DNA of 64,000 nucleotides. Source: Salinirubellus salinus (GTDB taxonomy: Archaea > Halobacteriota > Halobacteria > Halobacteriales > Haloarculaceae). Below are positions 61,433 through 64,000 of this stretch, piece by piece (the stretch's first letter is position 1; each line of letters begins with the position of its first letter). Below the pieces are notes generated by a model, which was not told where the DNA came from, searched no databases, and worked only from the letters and a program-made list of their open reading frames with translations. The position numbers and the translations under genes were made by a program. The stretch spans positions 310,001 to 374,000 of the forward strand of contig NZ_CP104003.1 of assembly GCF_025231485.1 (NCBI RefSeq), written 5' to 3'.

Positions 61433-62106
61433 CACCCACCTCCCGGCCGCCACGAGAGGGCGACCACGGCGAGGAGGAATGCGGCCGTCGAGACGTCGAG
61501 GGGGTACGCGGTCGCCGTCGCGGCGACACCCGCCAACAGCCCCCCGCCGCTCGCGAGCGAGGCGAGGAGCGGGAACGCACACCCGACGCAGGTCACGACG
61601 CCGAGCGCGCCCGAGACGGCACGCAGGCTCCCCACCGAGGCGTCACGGATGGCGGCCGACAGCAGGTACGCGAGCGCGGCGTACCCCACGACGCGGTAGG
61701 GGACGACGTAGACGTGGAACCACGACCCGACGTAGCCGACGCGCGGGCCGTAGCCCGGCGAGGCCATCGTCACCTGCCAGCCGTGGATGTGGGTGTGGGC
61801 GTGGTCCGGCCCGAAGACGGCGAGCAGCCCGCCCAGGAACGCCAGCGCGAGGAAGTAGCCCACGCCGGCGAAGTCGGCGAGGTGGCGCGCCCAGTCCAGT
61901 GGGTCGGCGGGCGAGACGCGCCAGACGGCGTAGAGCGCGACGTTCATCCAGAGGAACGGGTAGAGGACGTACCGTGGATGGGTAACGGACGACGGGGTGA
62001 GGCCGAAGTACGCCAGCAGGACGAGCGCCTCGACGGCGAGCACGAGCGCGGCGCTCCGGGTGGGGAACTCGGCCGCGGGGAGCGAGCGGGCCGGCTCGGT
62101 CGCCAT
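61432..62106 (-). CDS. Polytopic membrane protein with a CxxC pair
   Basis: The 224-residue protein has about six hydrophobic helices, histidines in a loop (PDHAHTHIHGWQVTM) and a cysteine pair in a late helix (VTCVGCAFPLLASLASGGG). Histidine and cysteine placement suggests metal or haem handling, possibly copper delivery to the oxidase; this is inference from position near cox genes. I recall a similar haloarchaeal family (DUF7546) without known function. One-base TGATG overlaps join it to both flanking genes. Confidence 0.7.
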   Translation of the reverse strand: MATEPARSLPAAEFPTRSAALVLAVEALVLLAYFGLTPSSVTHPRYVLYPFLWMNVALYAVWRVSPADPLDWARHLADFAGVGYFLALAFLGGLLAVFGPDHAHTHIHGWQVTMASPGYGPRVGYVGSWFHVYVVPYRVVGYAALAYLLSAAIRDASVGSLRAVSGALGVVTCVGCAFPLLASLASGGGLLAGVAATATAYPLDVSTAAFLLAVVALSWRPGGG

Positions 62107-62540
62107 CAGGCGAGGAAGACGAGTTTCACGACCAGCGCCACGAGGAACAGCGTCCCGAGCGCCGTGGCTCCCTGCGCGGCGGCCATCGAACTCGGCCGGC
62201 CGCGGGACCGGGCGGCGAGGTACGTCCCGTAGAACACGTAGCCGACGACGACGAGGAGCGTCCCCCCGGCGAGCGCGGCGCCTGCCATCGTGACGGCGCT
62301 GCTCGGGAGCGCGAACCCGCCGACGAAGACGACGGCCCCACCGCCGAAGACGCCGACGAGCGTGAGGAAGCCGAGTATCCAGACCCGGGGGTCGTCGGCC
62401 AGTCGGCGGCCGAGCGACGGCCGCTCGGGGCCGTCCTCGAACCGGAAGCCGGAGCCCATCGCCCGGCCGACGGCCACGGCGACCCCCAGCAGGAGGCCGC
62501 CGGTCACCAGCGTGCTCAGGAGGTACGCGGCTTGTGCCAT
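62106..62540 (-). CDS. Four-helix membrane protein, first gene of the three-gene set
   Basis: The 144-residue protein starts MAQAAYLLSTLVTGGLLLG and has four hydrophobic helices with a basic cytoplasmic loop (ERPSLGRRLADDPRVW). ATG 62540 is preferred over the longer open frame, which runs into the spacer before the aldolase gene. It heads a leftward operon with the membrane protein and the zinc-finger protein. Family not recognised; respiratory-chain assembly is a guess from location. Confidence 0.65.
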   Translation of the reverse strand: MAQAAYLLSTLVTGGLLLGVAVAVGRAMGSGFRFEDGPERPSLGRRLADDPRVWILGFLTLVGVFGGGAVVFVGGFALPSSAVTMAGAALAGGTLLVVVGYVFYGTYLAARSRGRPSSMAAAQGATALGTLFLVALVVKLVFLA

Positions 62541-62640
62541 GTCAACACCTGTCGGTACCGATACTCGGCCGAACACAAGAATGTTCCGGCAGGAATGGCC
62601 GAGACCTGTGGCAACCCGACGCTGCCGGGGCCCCCTCAGC

Positions 62641-63435
62641 TCACAGTTCGACGGCGAGCCCCGCCTCGCGGAGGGCACTCTCGGCGTCGGCGTCGTCGTG
62701 GACCACCGCACTCACGGCGCGGGTGATGGCCTCGGGGTCCTCGTGCTGGAAGATGGTGCGACCCATCGAGACGCCGGCGCCGCCGCCGTCCATCGCGCCC
62801 CGTACGGCACGGAGCGACTCGAGGTCCGAATCCGGCTCCCCGCCAGCGATGACGACCGGCAGGCGGGTCGACTCGGTGACGCGCTCGAAAGAGTCCGGGT
62901 CGCCGGAGTAGGCCGTCTTGATGATGTCCGCGCCGAGCTCCTCGCCGAAGCGGGCGGCGTGGCCCAGCGCCTCGGCGTCGTGTTCGTCCACGCCCGGCCC
63001 GCGGGCGTACGTCATGGCGAGGACGGGCAGGCCGTAGTCGGCCGCCTCGCTCGTGAGTTCGGCGAGGTCCTCCATCTGCTTCGGTTCGTGGTTCGAGCCG
63101 ACGTTGATGTGCAGGGAGACGGCGTCGGCCCCGGCACGGATGGCATCTTTCACGGTGCCGGTCACTCGTTTGTCGTTGGTGTCCGGCCCGACGACGGTGG
63201 AGGCGTTCAGGTGGACGATGTAGCCCGCGCCGTTGAGGTTCCCGTGGACGCGGGGGGCGATACCCTTCTGCGTCAGGACGCTGTCGGCCCCCCCCCGCGT
63301 GACGGCGTCGATGGTGGCTTCGATGTCGACGAGGCCCTTCACGGCCCCGAGTGTGATTCCGTGGTCCATCGGGACGACGACGTACCGGTCGTCTGTCCCG
63401 ACGCGCGAGAGACGTGCAGCGAGTCCGGCGGTCAT
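62641..63435 (-). CDS. Class I aldolase of the archaeal aromatic pathway (ADTH synthase family)
   Basis: The 264-residue DhnA-type class I aldolase shows VVVPMDHGITLGAVKG, the Schiff-base lysine region ADIIKTAYSGD, and the phosphate-binding end GVSMGRTIFQHEDPEAI. The family includes archaeal fructose-bisphosphate aldolase and 2-amino-3,7-dideoxy-threo-hept-6-ulosonate synthase, which starts aromatic amino acid synthesis in archaea. Its location beside trpA favours the second role. ATG 63435 gives MTAGLAARLSRVG; a TTG seven codons earlier is less likely. It follows trpA by 27 bases on the same strand. Confidence 0.85.
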   Translation of the reverse strand: MTAGLAARLSRVGTDDRYVVVPMDHGITLGAVKGLVDIEATIDAVTRGGADSVLTQKGIAPRVHGNLNGAGYIVHLNASTVVGPDTNDKRVTGTVKDAIRAGADAVSLHINVGSNHEPKQMEDLAELTSEAADYGLPVLAMTYARGPGVDEHDAEALGHAARFGEELGADIIKTAYSGDPDSFERVTESTRLPVVIAGGEPDSDLESLRAVRGAMDGGGAGVSMGRTIFQHEDPEAITRAVSAVVHDDADAESALREAGLAVEL

Positions 63436-63462
63436 GGATGTGTCATAGTGTGGCAAGTGTGG

Positions 63463-64000
63463 TCATTTTCCTTCCGGTCGCGGCCGGGCTTGCGCGCCCT
63501 CGGCGGCGCCCGTCATCGCGCCTTCCTTGAGTTCTCGCGCGAGGTCGCGCAGGCGGTCCGCGACCCGTTCGGTCGAGTGATTCTCCTCGACGCCCTCGGC
63601 GACGATGTCGACGAGCGCCGAGCCGACGATGATGCCGTCGGCGCCCGCTGCGACCACGCGCTGGGCCTGTTCGCCCGACGAGATGCCGAAACCGACGGCC
63701 TTCGGGAGGTCGTAGTCGGCGAGGCGGCCGAGCGAGGACTCGGTCTGGTCCGAGACGTCGGCCCGCGCGCCGGTCACGCCCAGTCGCGCCTGGACGTAGA
63801 GGTAGCCAGAGGAGAGGTCGACCAGCCGCTGGAGTCGGTCCTCGCCGGTCGTCGGCGCGACGATGGAGACGAGGTCGAGACCGAACTCGTCGCAGGCCGC
63901 CCGGAGGTCACCGGCCTCCTCCGCGGGGAGGTCCGGGACGACGAACCCGTCGACACCGGCCTCGGCCGCCCGCTCCACGAACGCGCGCGGTCCCGGTTCG
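63463..64000 (-). CDS. trpA: Tryptophan synthase alpha chain, N-terminus beyond the window
   Basis: The last ~179 residues of TrpA enter from the right edge. The catalytic region before this is missing, but [50 protein letters not shown] (loop 6 with T and R), [14 protein letters not shown] and [13 protein letters not shown] are all present. The enzyme splits indole-glycerol phosphate to indole and glyceraldehyde 3-phosphate, passing indole to TrpB. A ~25-residue basic, alanine-rich tail follows the usual end. It is upstream of the aldolase gene in the same direction; trpB and trpC should lie just outside. Confidence 0.95.
   Translation of the reverse strand, partial: EPGPRAFVERAAEAGVDGFVVPDLPAEEAGDLRAACDEFGLDLVSIVAPTTGEDRLQRLVDLSSGYLYVQARLGVTGARADVSDQTESSLGRLADYDLPKAVGFGISSGEQAQRVVAAGADGIIVGSALVDIVAEGVEENHSTERVADRLRDLARELKEGAMTGAAEGAQARPRPEGK

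Noticed and set aside
60725-61699. A 324-residue plus frame across the mobile-element remnant
   Set aside because: It is basic, low-complexity and runs antisense into two real genes; it is a by-product of GC-rich sequence and the element end.

Overview
The window is chromosomal DNA of an extremely halophilic archaeon (class Halobacteria). The evidence is the very GC-rich sequence, codons ending mostly in G or C, strongly acidic proteins, TATA-like boxes 20-35 bases ahead of start codons (leaderless transcripts), frequent GTG starts, and a set of haloarchaeal families: XPB/Rad25 helicase, Bax1/DUF790, PolX, a fused folate enzyme FolC-FolP, fused PurN-PurH, fused cytochrome oxidase CoxA-CoxC, HTH-10 and TrmB regulators, and a type IV pilin. 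The genus cannot be fixed from sequence alone. No rRNA, tRNA, CRISPR array or complete transposon was seen. Both ends cut through genes: the tail of an unidentified protein at the left, and trpA at the right.

Layout. 0-13.5 kb: membrane and regulatory genes (DUF373-like, thioredoxin-domain YyaL/DUF255 relative, TrmB regulator), Mut7-C RNase, PolX, the Bax1 nuclease, an NSUN RNA methyltransferase with its PUA-like partner, a ComB-like phosphatase and an ATP-grasp protein. 13.5-18 kb: two membrane or anchored proteins, a formylglycine-generating enzyme with both catalytic cysteines, and the XPB helicase. 18-25 kb: the Hsp70 set grpE, dnaK and dnaJ, interrupted by a large Rieske protein and a DUF6176-like gene broken by an in-frame TAG. 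25-29.4 kb: alpha/beta hydrolase, MeaB plus the B12-binding mutase subunit, a phosphoesterase, and a Bat-type HTH regulator. 29.5-33.3 kb: folCP and a HerA-like ATPase.

33.3-39.1 kb holds a complete leftward lysine operon, dapA-dapB-dapD-lysA-dapF-dapE (succinylase branch of the diaminopimelate pathway), with a leader of about 230 bases. 39.4-47.4 kb: a DUF420-like membrane protein, an HtrA-type protease with a suspicious tail, an ABC exporter, DUF5787-like, Nudix, MFS and PUA-domain genes. 47.7-50.6 kb: alpha-NAC coupled to the tRNA m1A methyltransferase TrmI, small conserved genes, and a single-domain response regulator. 50.8-56.5 kb: purine genes purNH and purB (divergent), pilin, methyltransferase, and HAD phosphatase.

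56.6-62.5 kb: an aa3-type terminal oxidase operon (coxB, fused coxAC, a subunit IV-like gene), then about 850 bases with the degenerate right end of an IS200/IS605-type (TnpB) element, then a leftward three-gene set of small membrane proteins. The window closes with the leftward trpA and the class I aldolase family gene of the archaeal aromatic pathway.

The most unusual items are the TAG-interrupted DUF6176-like gene, the orphan TnpB-type right end that supplies the stop codon of the neighbouring gene, the codon-frame switch at the 3' end of the protease gene, the catalytically intact formylglycine-generating enzyme with no sulfatase nearby, the XPB and Bax1 genes separated by six genes, and the Rieske protein with a long histidine-rich helical extension. 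No wholly new multi-gene system was proven.
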